Shown piece by piece: positions 33,356-41,443 of a DNA stretch of 64,000 nt (positions are counted from its first letter, which is position 1; the number at the start of each line of letters is the position of its first letter). The notes below the pieces were generated by a model. The model did no database searches and had not been told where the DNA came from. It saw only the letters and a list, made by a program, of their open reading frames with translations. Both the position numbers and the translations under genes were made by a program. The stretch covers positions 1 to 64,000 of the forward strand of contig JAEUHI010000085.1 in the NCBI GenBank assembly GCA_016795385.1, written 5' to 3'. This stretch comes from Verrucomicrobiales bacterium. GTDB taxonomy: Bacteria > Verrucomicrobiota > Verrucomicrobiia > Verrucomicrobiales > DEV007.

Positions 33356-35157
33356 AGTCCCTCGCGAGAGCCTTCTTCAAGCTCGTCTTTTTCCCGATCG
33401 TCTGGTTCATCTACCGGATGCGGCGGATCGGCACGGAGAATGTCCCCCGCTACGGCGGCGTCCTGCTCTTGAGCAATCACGTCAGCTACATCGACTCCTT
33501 CATCCTCTACCTCACCTGTCCCCGACCGGTGCGTTTCGTCGTCCTCGAGAACTACATGAAGGTGAAACCGATCGCGTGGTTTCTCCGCCTCTTCGGCGCC
33601 ATCCCGATCCGCCCCGAGAAGGCCAAGGAGGCCATCGTGCGCACCGTCGAGGCCCTCACCGCCGGCGATGTCGTCTGCCTCTTCCCCGAGGGCGGCCTCA
33701 CCCGGCTCGGCGTGACGACGGAGTTCAAAAAGGGTTTTGAGCTCATTGTCAGGAAAGCCGGATGCCCCGTCGTGCCCGTCTACATGGACGGACTCTTCGA
33801 GTCGATCTTCTCCTTCGAACGTGGACGCTATTTCAAAAAGCGCCCCCAGTCGCTCTCCTGCCCCCTCCAGGTCGCCTTCGGTCCCGCCATTTCCGCGGAA
33901 GACGCCACCGCCGAGCGGGTCCGGCTCGCCGTGTGGGAGCAATCCTCCGTCGCTTTCTCACGCCGCCGCGAGTTCGAAGTGCCCCTCGAAGTCGCCACCG
34001 TGCGCGCCTTGAAGCGGCGTCGCGGGCGGGTCCTCTTCGCCGAGTATGGCAAGAGCGGGCCGCGCGAATGGACGCGGGCGCAGGTCCTCGCCCTTTCCGT
34101 CGCGATCGCCCGCCGCTGGATGAACCACCCGGCTGAAAAGGGCGATCGCATCGGCATCCTCCTGCCTCCCGGACCGATGACTTCGGTGATCAATCTCGGC
34201 CTCTTTCTCGCCGGCAAGACCCCGGTGAATCTCCCTTTCACGATCGACCAGCACGAAACCGAAGCCATCGCCGGGAGCGTCGCTCCGCTGGGGATCCGCA
34301 CGGTGATCACCTCCCGGGCCTTCATGCCCCATCTCATGGACTTCTGGCAGGGCGACGAAGGCGTCTTCATCGACATGAAAGCCGTCGTCTCGCCACCCGG
34401 CTCGTTGATGGCTTTGTTTGAAAAAATGCGAGCCGCCCTCGAGCCAGCCTGGCTCACGATCTGGCGCCTCGATCTGAAAAAGCGCGACCCCGATCGCGAA
34501 GCCACCGGGCTCATGCCTTTGCCCGGCGACAGCCCCGTCCTTCTCACCTCTCGCGAGTTGTTCCGCGACACCCGCCGCGTCTACGCGGCCAACTTCCTCC
34601 GTCGCGACGACCATGTTTTCAGCGAAGATTCCCTCTCGCGTCCCGAGGGACTCGTTTTTGGCTGCTGGGGCGCCACCCTCGGCCGCGGCCGCCACGTCTG
34701 CCGCTCACTCTCCCAGCGCGAGGATGCCGAGACTCTCGAGCGCGCCATCCTTGAGCAGGTCGTCACCCACGTCTCCGGGACGGAATCCTTTTATCAATCC
34801 CTGAGTCTGCCCCTTGCGGTGCGGTCGCTGCGTTACGGATTTGTCTTCGGCCCCGTCACCTCCTGGTCCCTCCGCGACCTCGAAGACCAGCTCGATCTCC
34901 CGCTCGTCAGGGCCTGGTCTTTCCAGGGTCGCGTCGCCGCCATGAGCCGCCCCGATCCGAATATCGGCGACGCCGTCCGTCACCAGTCCCAGAAAGGCCA
35001 CGATCCCAAATCGATCGGGCGCCTCCTCCCCGGCTATGCCGCCCGGATCGAGGAAGGTGCCCTCGTCGTGAAACTCTCCCCCGACGGCCCTTGGCTGAAA
35101 GGCCCGCGCGAGGCCGAAATCGCGGATGACGGGCTCATTTACCTCCGCGACGAGTAA
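33352..35157 (+). CDS. Aas-like protein: PlsC acyltransferase fused to a degenerate AMP-binding domain
   Basis: 601 residues. The N-terminal ~220 residues are an intact 1-acyl-glycerophosphate acyltransferase (PlsC) domain: HX4D motif NHVSYID near residue 43, FPEGG near residue 108 and VPVYMDG. The C-terminal part is homologous in order to the acyl-ACP synthetase half of E. coli Aas (RIGILLPPG, NLGLFLAGKTPVNL, TVITS; later KSIGRLLPGYAARI). However, the nucleotide-binding TSGxxGxPKG segment is missing: VLLTS runs straight into RELFRDTRRVYAANFL. The chain also stops at YLRDE without the C-terminal lid and catalytic lysine. It is probably an acyltransferase with a non-catalytic or regulatory second half. 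Confidence 0.85.
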   Translation: MKSLARAFFKLVFFPIVWFIYRMRRIGTENVPRYGGVLLLSNHVSYIDSFILYLTCPRPVRFVVLENYMKVKPIAWFLRLFGAIPIRPEKAKEAIVRTVEALTAGDVVCLFPEGGLTRLGVTTEFKKGFELIVRKAGCPVVPVYMDGLFESIFSFERGRYFKKRPQSLSCPLQVAFGPAISAEDATAERVRLAVWEQSSVAFSRRREFEVPLEVATVRALKRRRGRVLFAEYGKSGPREWTRAQVLALSVAIARRWMNHPAEKGDRIGILLPPGPMTSVINLGLFLAGKTPVNLPFTIDQHETEAIAGSVAPLGIRTVITSRAFMPHLMDFWQGDEGVFIDMKAVVSPPGSLMALFEKMRAALEPAWLTIWRLDLKKRDPDREATGLMPLPGDSPVLLTSRELFRDTRRVYAANFLRRDDHVFSEDSLSRPEGLVFGCWGATLGRGRHVCRSLSQREDAETLERAILEQVVTHVSGTESFYQSLSLPLAVRSLRYGFVFGPVTSWSLRDLEDQLDLPLVRAWSFQGRVAAMSRPDPNIGDAVRHQSQKGHDPKSIGRLLPGYAARIEEGALVVKLSPDGPWLKGPREAEIADDGLIYLRDE

Positions 35158-35158
35158 G

Positions 35159-35184
35159 GCGAAGCCGCCCCGCTTCGCAATTTT
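35159..35184 (+). terminator. intrinsic terminator after the Aas-like gene
   Basis: GCGAAGC (35159-35165) and GCTTCGC (35172-35178) pair around CGCCCC and are followed by AATTTT. It sits one base after the stop codon and before the rplU promoter. Confidence 0.6.
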
Positions 35185-35194
35185 AAAAAATCGC

Positions 35195-35224
35195 TTGCCG
35201 ATCCGGGGGACTGGTGGCACCTTC
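35195..35224 (+). promoter_or_regulatory. candidate promoter of rplU-rpmA
   Basis: TTGCCG (35195-35200), an 18-bp spacer and ACCTTC (35219-35224), about 27 bp before ATG 35251. The spacer (ATCCGGGGG..TGGTGGC) resembles that of the H1-like gene promoter at 13164-13193. Confidence 0.4.
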
Positions 35225-35250
35225 CCCGCCCCCAAACCAGGAAGAAGATC

Positions 35251-35559
35251 ATGGCCTACGCAATCATCAAGACCGGCGGAAAACAATACCGTGTCGCTGC
35301 CGGCGACAAGATCGACGTCGAGAAACTCGATGTCGCCGAGGGCGATACCGTGACCTTCGGGGAAGTCCTCGTCGCAGGCGCCGGAGATTCCATCAGCGTC
35401 GGAGCACCCTTCGTCGAAGGTGCCACCGTCACCGCCAAGGTCCTCAAGCAACATCGCGATGAGAAGGTGACCGCCTTCAAATTCAAGCGCCGCAAAGGTT
35501 TCCACAAGACCAAAGGCCATCGCCGCCACCTCACCCGCCTTGAGATCCTCTCGGTCTGA
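35251..35559 (+). CDS. rplU: 50S ribosomal protein L21
   Basis: 102 residues, full length for the family. MAYAIIKTGGKQYRVAAGD opens the protein, and the C-terminal FKFKRRKGFHKTKGHRR is the rRNA-binding region. AGGAAGAAG before the ATG is a usable ribosome-binding site. It is followed after 41 bp by rpmA, the conserved L21-L27 pair. Confidence 0.97.
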   Translation: MAYAIIKTGGKQYRVAAGDKIDVEKLDVAEGDTVTFGEVLVAGAGDSISVGAPFVEGATVTAKVLKQHRDEKVTAFKFKRRKGFHKTKGHRRHLTRLEILSV

Positions 35560-35600
35560 TTTTTCTCCCCTCTTTCTCCCAACCGAACCACCTTACCGTC

Positions 35601-35852
35601 ATGGCCCACAAAAAAGGACAAGGCAGCGTCAAGAACGGACGCGATAGTCAGAGCAAGCGCCGCGGCGTGAAGTGCTTCGGCGGCGAGCAAGTCGTGCCCG
35701 GCAACATCATTCTCCGACAGTGCGGCACGAAGTGGCACCCCGGCCAGAATGTCGGCATGGGTCGCGATTACACGATCTATTCCCTCGTGGAAGGAGCCGT
35801 GCGCTTCGACAAAAACGGTCGCCGTGTCAACGTCGATCCCGTCACCGTCTGA
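35601..35852 (+). CDS. rpmA: 50S ribosomal protein L27
   Basis: 83 residues starting MAHKKGQGSVKNGRDSQSKR, the conserved N-terminus that reaches the peptidyl-transferase centre. No cleavable N-terminal extension of the Firmicutes kind is present. RQCGTKWHPGQNVGMGRDYT is the family core. Paired with rplU. Confidence 0.97.
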   Translation: MAHKKGQGSVKNGRDSQSKRRGVKCFGGEQVVPGNIILRQCGTKWHPGQNVGMGRDYTIYSLVEGAVRFDKNGRRVNVDPVTV

Positions 35853-35883
35853 TTTCCCCCGCGGGTAACCCCGCTGACGTTCC

Positions 35884-36333
35884 ATGCTGAACGTCGTACT
35901 CCTCCGGCCTGAGATACCGCCGAACACCGGCAATATCGGTCGTTTGTGTCACGCCACCGGTGCCACCCTGCACCTGATCGGTCCCCTCGGGTTTTCTCTC
36001 GACGAGAAAGCGCTCCGTCGCGCCGGTTTGGATTATTGGCAGGAACTTTCCCCCGTGCTCTGGGATTCCTTCGAGACCTTCCGCGCCTCCGTGCCGACGG
36101 ACGCGCGCGTGTGGCTGCTCACCACCAAATGCGATCAGGTTTATTGGTCGGCCTCGTTTCGTCGCGGCGATTATCTCGTCTTCGGATCCGAGACCCGCGG
36201 TTTGCCCGAGAGTCTGCTCGTCGCCAATCCCGACGACTGCCTCACCATTCCCCAGGTTGCGGGCCGGAGCTTGAATCTCGCCACTGCTACCGGGATCGTT
36301 CTTTACGAGGCCGTACGTCAGCTCACGAAGTGA
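35884..36333 (+). CDS. trmL: tRNA (cytidine/uridine-34 2'-O)-methyltransferase
   Basis: 149 residues of the SPOUT class. Motifs are PEIPPNTGNIGR near residue 9, FGSETRGLP near residue 100 and the knot-forming IPQVAGRSLNLATA near residue 123, where the serine usual in RSLNLSNA is replaced. The enzyme uses S-adenosylmethionine to methylate the wobble ribose of tRNA-Leu. It follows rpmA by 31 bp and may share its transcript. Confidence 0.93.
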   Translation: MLNVVLLRPEIPPNTGNIGRLCHATGATLHLIGPLGFSLDEKALRRAGLDYWQELSPVLWDSFETFRASVPTDARVWLLTTKCDQVYWSASFRRGDYLVFGSETRGLPESLLVANPDDCLTIPQVAGRSLNLATATGIVLYEAVRQLTK

Positions 36334-36351
36334 CATTTTTGCACAAAATGT
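36333..36351. promoter_or_regulatory. palindrome ACATTTT-N5-AAAATGT
   Basis: The perfect 7-bp arms 36333-36339 and 36345-36351 directly overlap the trmL stop and precede the promoter-like sequence at 36364-36392. It could be an operator for the AP2-like gene or a weak terminator of trmL. Confidence 0.3.
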
Positions 36352-36363
36352 ATCCATTTTCCC

Positions 36364-36392
36364 TTGTCCCATTTTCTAAAAAACGATAGACA
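36364..36392 (+). promoter_or_regulatory. candidate promoter of the tandem AP2-like gene
   Basis: TTGTCC (36364-36369), a 17-bp spacer and TAGACA (36387-36392) in an AT-rich gap, about 64 bp before ATG 36456. A perfect palindrome lies 12 bp upstream. Confidence 0.35.
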
Positions 36393-36455
36393 AGGAACTT
36401 CAACCGCTGGCGAAACCAATTCCGCCGAGCAGAACTATCGAGCCCGAGCCCCCTC

Positions 36456-36893
36456 ATGAGTGATCCCCGCCCGAATTACGGCATTACCCGCATCGATCAA
36501 CCGGAGAAAAAGAACCACGGTTTCTACGTCCGCATCACCCACCGTGGCAAGGGGTTCCAGAAGTACTTCCCTGACAAATCCCTCGGCGGCAAGCCGAAGG
36601 CGTTGAAGGCCGCGAAGGCCTATCGTGATTCCCTCCTCGAGAAGATGCCCCGCTACAAGCAGGAGTCAGCCTCGAAGAAGAAGCGCAAGATCAAGCAATC
36701 CGGCATCGTCGGGATCACCCACGTCGTCTCCAAGTCGCCCAAGGGCACCGTCTACGAATACTGGCAGGCCGCTTGGGTCGATGGAGACGGCAGCCGCCGC
36801 ACCGCGAAGTTTTCCATCGCACGATACGGCGACGACAAGGCCATGGACCTCGCCAAAAAGGCGCGTCGCGACGGCCTCCGCGGCAAGTCGTGA
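36456..36893 (+). CDS. tandem AP2-like DNA-binding domain protein
   Basis: 145 residues. Two related segments, residues 9-60 (YGITRIDQPEKKNHGFYVRI ... KALKAAKAYRDSL) and 84-138 (VGITHVVSKSPKGTVYEYWQ ... KAMDLAKKARRDG), each show the three-strand plus helix pattern of the AP2/ERF fold (G-I/V start, W/Y-aromatic strand, basic strand, A-x-x-A helix). A lysine-rich linker joins them. In bacteria such domains are usually parts of integrases or homing endonucleases; here there is no nuclease or recombinase domain. It is probably a small DNA-binding regulator. Not a mobile-element gene on this evidence. Confidence 0.65.
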   Translation: MSDPRPNYGITRIDQPEKKNHGFYVRITHRGKGFQKYFPDKSLGGKPKALKAAKAYRDSLLEKMPRYKQESASKKKRKIKQSGIVGITHVVSKSPKGTVYEYWQAAWVDGDGSRRTAKFSIARYGDDKAMDLAKKARRDGLRGKS

Positions 36894-36987
36894 CCGGGTG
36901 ACGGTTCCGGTCGGCTTTCCTTTTCGGAAAAAAGCATTCGTCGCCGTGGCGAAGCCGGGGCATCGTAGTGCGTTGCCACGTCCCTCC

Positions 36988-37668
36988 ATGTCCGCCCCTG
37001 CTCCCGATATCGCCGTCTCCGCCCGAGATGTCTTCCGCACGTTCCAAATCGGTGACAATCGCATCGAAGTGTTGAAAGGCGTGACCCTCGACGTGCGCCA
37101 GGGCGAGACTCTCTTCCTCGTGGGTCCCTCCGGCGCCGGGAAGACCTCGCTGCTTTACACCCTCGCCGGACTCGAAAAGCCGAACGAGGGCGAAGTGTTG
37201 ATCAACGGCAGGTCGCTCTACCGGCTCAGCCGTAGTGAGCAGGCCCGCGTGCGCAACACCAGCATGGGCTACGTCTTCCAGAGCTTCTTCCTCCTTCCCG
37301 AATTGACCGCGTTGGAGAACGTGATGGTGCCTTCGATGATCCGGAGGAAGCAGGCCAAGTCCCGCGCCGAGGAATTGCTCGAGCGTGTCGGTCTCGGAGG
37401 ACGCACCGGGCACCTGCCCAGCGAACTTTCCGGTGGGGAACAACAACGCGTCGCGATCGCCCGATCCCTCATGAACGATCCCGCGATCCTGTTTGCGGAT
37501 GAACCGACCGGCAACCTCGATACCTCCACCGGCAGCGCCGTGATGACTCTCCTCATGGACCTCGTCAACGAGCGGAAACGCACCCTCGTCGTCGTCACCC
37601 ACGATCAGCACCTCGCCGATGTCGGGGATCGCAAGGTGACCCTCGTCGATGGGCGCATCGTCGATTGA
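36988..37668 (+). CDS. ABC transporter ATP-binding protein, LolD/MacB type
   Basis: 226 residues from ATG 36988. Walker A is GPSGAGKTS, the Q-loop is in YVFQSFFLLPELTALENV, the signature is LSGGEQQR, Walker B is ILFADEPTGNLD and the switch histidine is in VVTHDQ. The motif spacing and length match the LolD/MacB/FtsE group that extracts lipoproteins or drives mechanotransmission. No LolC/E or MacB permease is adjacent; the next gene is a cytochrome. The partner permease must be encoded elsewhere. Confidence 0.88.
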   Translation: MSAPAPDIAVSARDVFRTFQIGDNRIEVLKGVTLDVRQGETLFLVGPSGAGKTSLLYTLAGLEKPNEGEVLINGRSLYRLSRSEQARVRNTSMGYVFQSFFLLPELTALENVMVPSMIRRKQAKSRAEELLERVGLGGRTGHLPSELSGGEQQRVAIARSLMNDPAILFADEPTGNLDTSTGSAVMTLLMDLVNERKRTLVVVTHDQHLADVGDRKVTLVDGRIVD

Positions 37669-37680
37669 ACCAAAGAGGGT

Positions 37681-39066
37681 ATGAGGCGGGACCATACAGG
37701 GTTGGCTTTCCTCGCGGGCCTCCTCCTGCTCGGGTCGGCCAAGATGGCCGGAGCCCATCCGGCCCACGCGAAGCCGGTGAACTACCCCTTCGTGGTGGGC
37801 TTCGAACGATTCCACAGCGGGATGGACGATGAAGCCTACCTCGCTGAAGGCGGCTTCATTCTGTTGAACGAGCTGAACTGCGTCGCCTGCCATGCTCCAC
37901 CGGCTCCGCTCGCCGATCAGTTCCCCGGTGTCGTCGCGACAAATCTCGAGGGGGTCGCCTCGCGCCTTGCGCCGCTCGAACTGGAGATCTTCATCCGCAA
38001 TCCACGGTTCGCCAAACGCGACACGACCATGCCGAGCCTCTTCGCGGGACCGGATCGCGACCTGGACGAAGTCGCCGCGCTTCGCGCCTGGCTCGGCACG
38101 TTGAAGAAGGAACTCCCCGCGCATCCCGTCGGCGACATCGAGCGGGGCCGCGCCCTCTATCACCGCATCGGCTGCGTCGCCTGCCATGCACCCGAGACCG
38201 GCTATCGTCCGCCCGGGGTGCCTGACAATGCCGAGATCGAGATGGCGGGACTCGCGAGCGTCCCCATGAATCTGGCCGATCTTTACGATCTCAACGCGCT
38301 CACCGAATTCCTCCTGCGCCCGAACGAGCACCGGCCCTCCGGTCGCATGCCCGACTTCGGACTCTCCGTGGCCGACGCATCTGACCTCGCCGCCTATCTC
38401 AAGGCTGGTCCCGATCTCGTGCTTCCTGAGAATCTCACCGAAGCCCTCAGCTCGGAGGCCCCGGTGGTGGATGCCGCCCTCGTCGCAACAGGACGCGGGC
38501 TTTTCCTGACAAAGCAATGTCACGCCTGCCACAGCATGCCGGGGGATGACAGTGCGGCCCTCTCCGGACCAACGGCCAAACCGCTCGCCGCTCTCGATCC
38601 CGGCTCCACCGGCGGTTGTTTTTCCGAGCGCCCCGTCGGCGGAGCCGTGCCGTTTTACGGACTCGATCTCGTGCAACGTCGCGCCCTCGCCGCCGCGTTG
38701 CGGCGTCTCGCCGATCGCGGGGAGCTCGATCCCTCGCGGGAGATCGATTGGAGAATGAAACAACTCAATTGCTACGCCTGCCATGAGCGCGCCGGCATCG
38801 GCGGGCCGGAGACTTCACGGGAAGTTTATTTCGGTTTCTCGGGTGACGAGGCCGTCGCGATGGGGCGAGAGGGACATCTGCCCCCACCCCTCGACGACGT
38901 GGGCACGCGCCTCGCCCGCGAAACGCTCGAGGCAATCCTCTTCGGCGGCGGAGGTCCGGCGAAATCCCGTCCCCATCTCGTCGTGCCAATGCCGGTGTAT
39001 CGCCGGGAGGCGGGCGCGCCCTTTCCGGATCTCTTCCGTGCGGCCGATTCCAGCCCGCCCCCCTGA
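37681..39066 (+). CDS. secreted tetrahaem cytochrome c-domain protein
   Basis: 461 residues with a signal peptide (GLAFLAGLLLLGSAKMAGA). Four CxxCH haem sites are visible: CVACH near residue 66, CVACH near residue 163, CHACH near residue 281 and CYACH near residue 363. The first, second and third lie in separate cytochrome c-like segments, each with a methionine-containing segment (TMPSLF; GRMPDFG) as the possible sixth ligand. Such multi-domain cytochromes occur with c-type dehydrogenases in Planctomycetota and Verrucomicrobiota. It starts 12 bp after the LolD-like gene. The final CCTGACAAA supplies the TGA stop. The electron donor and acceptor are unknown. Confidence 0.85.
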   Translation: MRRDHTGLAFLAGLLLLGSAKMAGAHPAHAKPVNYPFVVGFERFHSGMDDEAYLAEGGFILLNELNCVACHAPPAPLADQFPGVVATNLEGVASRLAPLELEIFIRNPRFAKRDTTMPSLFAGPDRDLDEVAALRAWLGTLKKELPAHPVGDIERGRALYHRIGCVACHAPETGYRPPGVPDNAEIEMAGLASVPMNLADLYDLNALTEFLLRPNEHRPSGRMPDFGLSVADASDLAAYLKAGPDLVLPENLTEALSSEAPVVDAALVATGRGLFLTKQCHACHSMPGDDSAALSGPTAKPLAALDPGSTGGCFSERPVGGAVPFYGLDLVQRRALAAALRRLADRGELDPSREIDWRMKQLNCYACHERAGIGGPETSREVYFGFSGDEAVAMGREGHLPPPLDDVGTRLARETLEAILFGGGGPAKSRPHLVVPMPVYRREAGAPFPDLFRAADSSPPP

Positions 39067-39075
39067 CAAAACCCT

Positions 39076-39546
39076 CTATTCGCGGAAGCCTTCGTCAACG
39101 ATGAGCCCGCCGCGTTTGCCATCGGCCGCCTCGGTGGCGAGGAGGTCGCAGCGTTCGTTCATCTCGTGCCCGTCGTGCCCCTTCACCCAGACCCAGTCGA
39201 TGCGATGCCTCTCCGCGGCCCGTTCCAGCCGCATCCAGAGATCGACGTTCTTCACCGCCGATTTGTCGGCCTTGCGCCAGCCGAGCTTCTTCCACTTCAC
39301 GACCCACCCTTTGCTCTGGGCGTCGACGAGGTAACGCGAGTCGGAATGAATGGTGACGTGGCAGGGTTCCTTGAGAATCTCGAGTCCGGCGATGGCGGAA
39401 AGGATCTCCATGCGGTTGTTCGTCGTCTTCACGAATCCCTGGGCCAGCTCGCGGAGGTGGGCGCCATAGCGGACGACGGTGCCGTAACCGCCGGGCCCCG
39501 GGTTCCCACGCGACGATCCGTCGGTGTAGATGTGGACTTGCTTCAT
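39076..39546 (-). CDS. rnhA: ribonuclease H I
   Basis: 156 residues. The catalytic residues are seen in IYTDGSSRGNPGPGGYG (Asp), NNRMEI (Glu), HSDSRYLVD (Asp) and NERCDLLA (Asp), and WVKGHDGHEMNERCD includes the active-site histidine. Function: removes RNA from RNA-DNA hybrids. Its start overlaps the stop of the upstream heptosyltransferase gene by 4 bp. It converges with the cytochrome gene. Confidence 0.96.
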   Translation of the reverse strand: MKQVHIYTDGSSRGNPGPGGYGTVVRYGAHLRELAQGFVKTTNNRMEILSAIAGLEILKEPCHVTIHSDSRYLVDAQSKGWVVKWKKLGWRKADKSAVKNVDLWMRLERAAERHRIDWVWVKGHDGHEMNERCDLLATEAADGKRGGLIVDEGFRE

Positions 39547-40583
39547 GCTTCAGACAGGGCCGCGAGCCGGTTTTTCACAAAGGCACCGATAGAGGCGGGC
39601 GCTTCAGGATCGAGAAGCCGCTCACGCGCGGCGTAAGAGGCGGCGAGGTCACGCCGCTCGGGAAACTCAGCGGGATCAAGATCGGCCATTGAGACGAACC
39701 TGCCATCACGCCAAACCCAGGCTCCGGGTCTTCGCGGCCCCACCATGGCGGGATTCGACCACGTGTGGAGCGAAAGGACGCGGTCGGAGAGACCGGCCGC
39801 GAGGTGCATCGGACCACTGTCGACACTGATCGTCCAGGCGGCGAGACGGAGAAGATAAATCAGGCCGGAGAGATCGGTTTTTCCTAACAGATCCACCACA
39901 TGCTCCGGCCATCCGCCGGTCACGGGTTTGTCCGGAATCCCCGCGAGCAACACGGGATGGGGCGCGAGCGCTACGCAGAGCTCGCGTGTCTCCGCGATCG
40001 AGAGCGACTTGCCCTGGCCTCGCGAAAAGGGATGGAGGACGATGGGCTTGTCAGGCAGCGTGGTGAGGCCCGCCGGTGCGAGGCCATCGGGGAGATCGTA
40101 GACCGGCTCGCCCGCCTCCGCTCCCAGCGCGGCGGCGAGGGCGAGATTCCGATCGACGGCATGTCGCCGGTCCCAATCGGGGACGTCGACACGCAGATCG
40201 TAAAAATACCGCGCTCCTTCGCGTGATCGTTGGAAACCGGCGATCCGCGGCGCTCCGGTGCGTCGGGCGAGGTAAGCGCTGCGAAAGAGCCCCTGGAAAT
40301 CGACGACCAGATCGTAGCCCGCCGGGCGCAGCTCGCGCGTGGCCCAGGCGCGGCCCCGCCAGAGTCCGGCGAGGCCACGGAGTTCCCGGCGGGGAAAAGC
40401 GATGACGCGGTCGAGATAAGGAACCCCTTCGAGAAGAGGCCGCCACTCCGTGTTCACGAGCCAGTCGATCTTCGCCCGTGGCGCCGCGCGGTGGATCGCC
40501 CCGACCGCCGGCAGGGTATGGACGATGTCACCCAGCGAGCTCGGCTTGACGATGAGGAGGCGCTCGCAGTCGGAGAGGTTCAC
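39543..40583 (-). CDS. glycosyltransferase family 9 (LPS heptosyltransferase-like)
   Basis: 346 residues from GTG 40583, chosen because MNLSDCERLLIVKPSSLGDIVHTLP is the usual family start. The first domain carries SLGDIVHTLPAV; the second has HPFSRGQGKSLS and VDSGPMHLAAGLSDRVLSLH, the ADP-heptose-binding DSGxxHLA motif. It should add heptose to the LPS inner core at the cytoplasmic membrane (WaaC/F group). The coupling with rnhA is probably only a matter of gene order. Which of heptosyltransferase I or II it is cannot be decided by eye. Confidence 0.88.
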   Translation of the reverse strand: MNLSDCERLLIVKPSSLGDIVHTLPAVGAIHRAAPRAKIDWLVNTEWRPLLEGVPYLDRVIAFPRRELRGLAGLWRGRAWATRELRPAGYDLVVDFQGLFRSAYLARRTGAPRIAGFQRSREGARYFYDLRVDVPDWDRRHAVDRNLALAAALGAEAGEPVYDLPDGLAPAGLTTLPDKPIVLHPFSRGQGKSLSIAETRELCVALAPHPVLLAGIPDKPVTGGWPEHVVDLLGKTDLSGLIYLLRLAAWTISVDSGPMHLAAGLSDRVLSLHTWSNPAMVGPRRPGAWVWRDGRFVSMADLDPAEFPERRDLAASYAARERLLDPEAPASIGAFVKNRLAALSEA

Positions 40584-40597
40584 CGGATCGGAGCGCG

Positions 40598-41320
40598 TTA
40601 TTTGCCGAGAGAGAGACGGTGGGCCAACATCTCGGGCAGGCCCGCGTCGATGATCTTGTCCTGCGCCGTCTGGATGTCGTAATCGATGCGATGGATGACG
40701 ACTTCCTGGCTCGGCGCGTCGTAGGTGGCGTAGGAGGCCCGCCAATCTCCGTCGCGCGGCTGCCCCGCGCTGCCGGTGTTGATGAAGTACTTGCGCCCCA
40801 TCTCGAGTTTCACCGAAGTGGCCTCGATCGGCTCGACGGTGTCGCCCTTCACGTAGATGCGCGGCGTGTGGGTGTGGCCGTAGAAACAGAGCTGGGTGAA
40901 CTGGTAGCTGAAGCTCGCCATCGCATCGAACTTGTTCGTCACGTAGGTCCAGCTGCCCGGGGTATCGAGCGTGGCATGCACGATGGTGAAATCGCGCACC
41001 TGACGCACCAGTTTGAGGCTCTTGAGAAAGGCCCGGTCGTCGGCATCGAGCTGGGCGCGGGTCCATTCCATCGCCTGCCGGGCGAGCGGGTTGAGGCCCT
41101 CCAGCGAGGTCTCGAGGACGGCCTCCTCGTCATGATTCCCCTTCACCACCGGGCAACCCATCTGGCGGACGATGTCGAGGCACTCACGCGGGTTCGCCCC
41201 ATACCCGACGATATCCCCGACGCAAACGTAGTCGGTACATCCCTGTTGGGCGGCGTGCCCGAGGACCGCTTGGAAGGCCTCGAGATTGCCGTGGATGTCT
41301 CCGAAGATGGCGTACTTCAT
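40598..41320 (-). CDS. metallophosphoesterase (YfcE/MJ0936-like)
   Basis: 240 residues from ATG 41320. The calcineurin-like motifs are all present: FGDIHGN near residue 7, GDIVGYG, KGNHDEE near residue 62, IVHATLD and YGHTHTPRIY near residue 147, giving the dimetal site. GSAGQPRDGD is typical of the family. It probably hydrolyses cyclic or phosphodiester nucleotides. It is cotranscribed on the minus strand with the heptosyltransferase, 14 bp apart. Confidence 0.92.
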   Translation of the reverse strand: MKYAIFGDIHGNLEAFQAVLGHAAQQGCTDYVCVGDIVGYGANPRECLDIVRQMGCPVVKGNHDEEAVLETSLEGLNPLARQAMEWTRAQLDADDRAFLKSLKLVRQVRDFTIVHATLDTPGSWTYVTNKFDAMASFSYQFTQLCFYGHTHTPRIYVKGDTVEPIEATSVKLEMGRKYFINTGSAGQPRDGDWRASYATYDAPSQEVVIHRIDYDIQTAQDKIIDAGLPEMLAHRLSLGK

Positions 41321-41366
41321 TCTTGGCGGTCGCAACGGCGGGGGTGCCGCACCGTGGGGGAAGCGG

Positions 41367-41395
41367 GAACTAACCACAGATGGGCGTTTTCGCAA
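41367..41395 (-). promoter_or_regulatory. candidate promoter of the metallophosphoesterase operon
   Basis: Minus strand: TTGCGA (41390-41395), a 17-bp spacer and TAGTTC (41367-41372), about 47 bp before the start codon. Confidence 0.35.
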
Positions 41396-41443
41396 TCCTG
41401 TGGACGAAAAAGGACAGGATTCGCGGAGGCTTGATGCCGTCCC

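Larger units (their letters stand above)
557..39070. repeat. dispersed 9-mer CCTGACAAA (12 exact copies)
   Basis: Reading by eye I found exact copies on the plus strand starting at 557, 4155, 9390, 10131, 11054, 12151, 28565, 36570, 38505 and 39062, and on the minus strand at 3031 and 7099. One-base variants with G or T at the last position start at about 11458, 31990, 33748, 38223 and 40049. About 0.5 copies are expected by chance in 64 kb counting both strands. Copies fall in several reading frames and in genes of both orientations, so a shared protein motif does not explain them. One copy forms the stop codon of the cytochrome gene. I saw none in the ribosomal cluster. The function is unknown. 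Confidence 0.7.

Noticed and set aside
36456..36893. AP2-like gene as a mobile-element integrase
   Set aside because: No recombinase or nuclease domain, no terminal repeats and no other element genes nearby.
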